Below are positions 13,745 to 14,906 of a stretch of DNA of 14,906 nt, piece after piece. The stretch comes from CAYUWH01 sp964448615 (lineage in GTDB: Bacteria; Patescibacteriota; Gracilibacteria; Peribacterales; Peribacteraceae). Both the position numbers and the translations under genes were made by a program. Below the pieces are notes generated by a model. That model did not search any database. It worked only from the letters and a program-made list of their open reading frames with translations, and was not told the DNA's origin. Position 1 is the first letter of the stretch; the number at the start of each line of letters is the position of its first letter. The stretch is from NCBI GenBank assembly GCA_964448615.1, contig CAYUWH010000036.1, positions 1-14,906 of the forward strand, written 5' to 3'.

Positions 13745-14906
13745 ATGAGAAAATTATTATCCGGCCTCAGTCTTACGGCCTTAGTGTCTTCGTTGCTCAT
13801 CGTGCCTGCTTTTGCAGCGCCAGCATGCAATGGAAGTACGTTCGACGGTTTTTCGTTAGGTTCAGTCAACGGCCAAGATGGCTGGATCGCAACAGGCGCC
13901 TATGATTTTGCAGTTGTGGACAATGAATATGGTTTTAATAGTTTTGGCTGCAAAACGTTCCGAGTATCGGATGCCGTGACAAGCGGCTCCTTCGGGGATT
14001 GGATATTTACCAAGCCTATTACGAATGAAGCCGGAGAAACGTCGGCAGTCAATAATGGACTTTCCGGTGGGACCAGAAAAACGCATTTCGAAGCACAGTT
14101 CGATATCGGGTCTACGGTGCCCGGCGCACAACAGCCCGGCTTGCACGTTTCTATTTCACCGGATCGCGGTGATGGTGCACGCATGAGCTATCTCCGTTTT
14201 GATGATTTGGCTGACGGTATTCACGTCTATTTTGATGATTATCAGGATGTCGCACCGTTTGGTGTAAGCATGCCTGATGTAAACGGTTGTCAGAATGGAG
14301 TCGATAATTTCGTTGAAACTGACATTGCAACATTGGACAGAACACTGCCGCACACGATCAAATTCGTGATGGATTTCGTAGATGGTCCTCGCAATGACGT
14401 TGTGAAAATTTACGTCGATGGTGTTCTAAAAAAGACAGGAACAAGTTGGGAAGATTACTTCCGTTACTGTGAAGGTAATCCAACGCGCCCTGTTGATTCT
14501 CTTATTATTCAATCTCGCACAGGCGGAGGACCTGTGAATAATCCTGCTAATAATGGCAAAGGCTATGTCTTTGATAACTTCACGTTGGCCTCAGGTACTC
14601 CCCCAACCTCTCCTCTTTTCTGGACCGAAGAAGATACAACCCAGGTAAAAGTCGACTGGAAGGCGGTGCCAGGAGCAACGAGCTATAAGGTGTATCACTC
14701 TCCGGATAACGTCACATACTCCGAAGTATTTTCCGGAAATGCTCTGACCTTCACGCATGCAGTCGCCGTCAACACCGACAATTATTATCGTGTGACAGCT
14801 CTCGATGGAGTTGCGGAATCTTCACTGGCCACTCCCGGCAAATACGCCGGTACCAAAGACATCGTGATCGATGATGCAACCTTGGTCTCTGATTTCAATG
14901 CAAGCG
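13745..14906 (+). CDS. Large secreted LamG-like/FN3 protein, 3' end cut off
   Basis: The frame is open from ATG 13745 to the window edge, 387 codons plus one base, so the protein is partial. It has a signal peptide (about 1-25, cleavage at AFA). A beta-rich domain of about 250 residues (27-280) starts CNGSTFDGFSLGSVNGQDGW, typical of a laminin-G/concanavalin-like jelly-roll fold, with VKIYVDGVLKKTGT and GYVFDNFTL near its end. A fibronectin type III domain follows (about 290-368: VDWKAVPGATSYKVYHSPD, then NYYRVTALDG). Such domains bind carbohydrate or mediate adhesion on the cell surface. Three or four cysteines lie in the first domain. The codon choice looks more AT-rich than in the neighbouring genes, which may indicate transfer or weaker selection. 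It is next to the SLH/SH3b gene and may share a cell-surface role. No Shine-Dalgarno site. Confidence 0.88.
   Translation, partial: MRKLLSGLSLTALVSSLLIVPAFAAPACNGSTFDGFSLGSVNGQDGWIATGAYDFAVVDNEYGFNSFGCKTFRVSDAVTSGSFGDWIFTKPITNEAGETSAVNNGLSGGTRKTHFEAQFDIGSTVPGAQQPGLHVSISPDRGDGARMSYLRFDDLADGIHVYFDDYQDVAPFGVSMPDVNGCQNGVDNFVETDIATLDRTLPHTIKFVMDFVDGPRNDVVKIYVDGVLKKTGTSWEDYFRYCEGNPTRPVDSLIIQSRTGGGPVNNPANNGKGYVFDNFTLASGTPPTSPLFWTEEDTTQVKVDWKAVPGATSYKVYHSPDNVTYSEVFSGNALTFTHAVAVNTDNYYRVTALDGVAESSLATPGKYAGTKDIVIDDATLVSDFNAS

Noticed and set aside
1..14906. UGA recoding, CRISPR arrays, tRNA or rRNA genes, insertion sequences
   Set aside because: TGA ends several genes at natural C-termini; no spaced direct-repeat array, RNA gene or transposase was seen.

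Overview
The window is bacterial DNA of intermediate GC content. It uses the standard genetic code: TGA is a stop in several genes (ends at 3734, 12420), which argues against the UGA-recoding Gracilibacteria. Secreted SLH/SH3b and LamG-like/FN3 proteins, many unrecognised small genes and frequent lack of Shine-Dalgarno sites would fit a Patescibacteria (CPR) genome such as a Peregrinibacteria/Peribacteria relative. That placement is a guess from general character; no marker gene is present.

Layout. 1-770: a minus-strand gene of unknown function (133-681) with its own promoter and terminator. 780-2140: a minus-strand pair, an NfsB-like nitroreductase (1376-2008) followed by a sensor-like membrane protein with a His-rich tail (780-1367). 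The nitroreductase promoter is back-to-back with that of a plus-strand membrane-anchored methyltransferase (2142-2696). 2819-3067: a small unknown gene. 3234-6559: two translationally coupled genes, a small anchored secreted protein and a 942-residue CopC-CopD fusion with extra His-motif domains, probably for copper handling. 6640-7323: a minus-strand family 2 glycosyltransferase. 7410-9993: a minus-strand block with response regulator, histidine kinase and a secreted Met/His-rich protein. 10139-11925: a small membrane protein and a hyaluronan/chitin-synthase-like glycosyltransferase. 11986-12420: a DUF1761-like membrane protein. 12439-12490: a heptamer inverted-repeat array. 12534-13649: a secreted SLH-like plus double SH3b protein. 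13745 to the right edge: the start of a large secreted LamG-like/FN3 protein.

Main result. The response regulator promoter (10017-10050) and the promoter of the secreted Met/His-rich protein (8090-8123) carry the same 11-bp-spaced TTAA direct repeat at the same distance from a -10 box. The pattern TTAAT-N6-TTAA-N11-TAnnnT recurs, less well conserved, upstream of the CopC-CopD operon (3105-3138). This predicts a small local regulon: an autoregulated two-component system driving an envelope metal-handling set. The metal (copper?) is inferred from CopC ligands and Met/His-rich segments, not shown. No mobile element, CRISPR array, tRNA or rRNA was seen. No intergenic gap exceeds about 170 bases.
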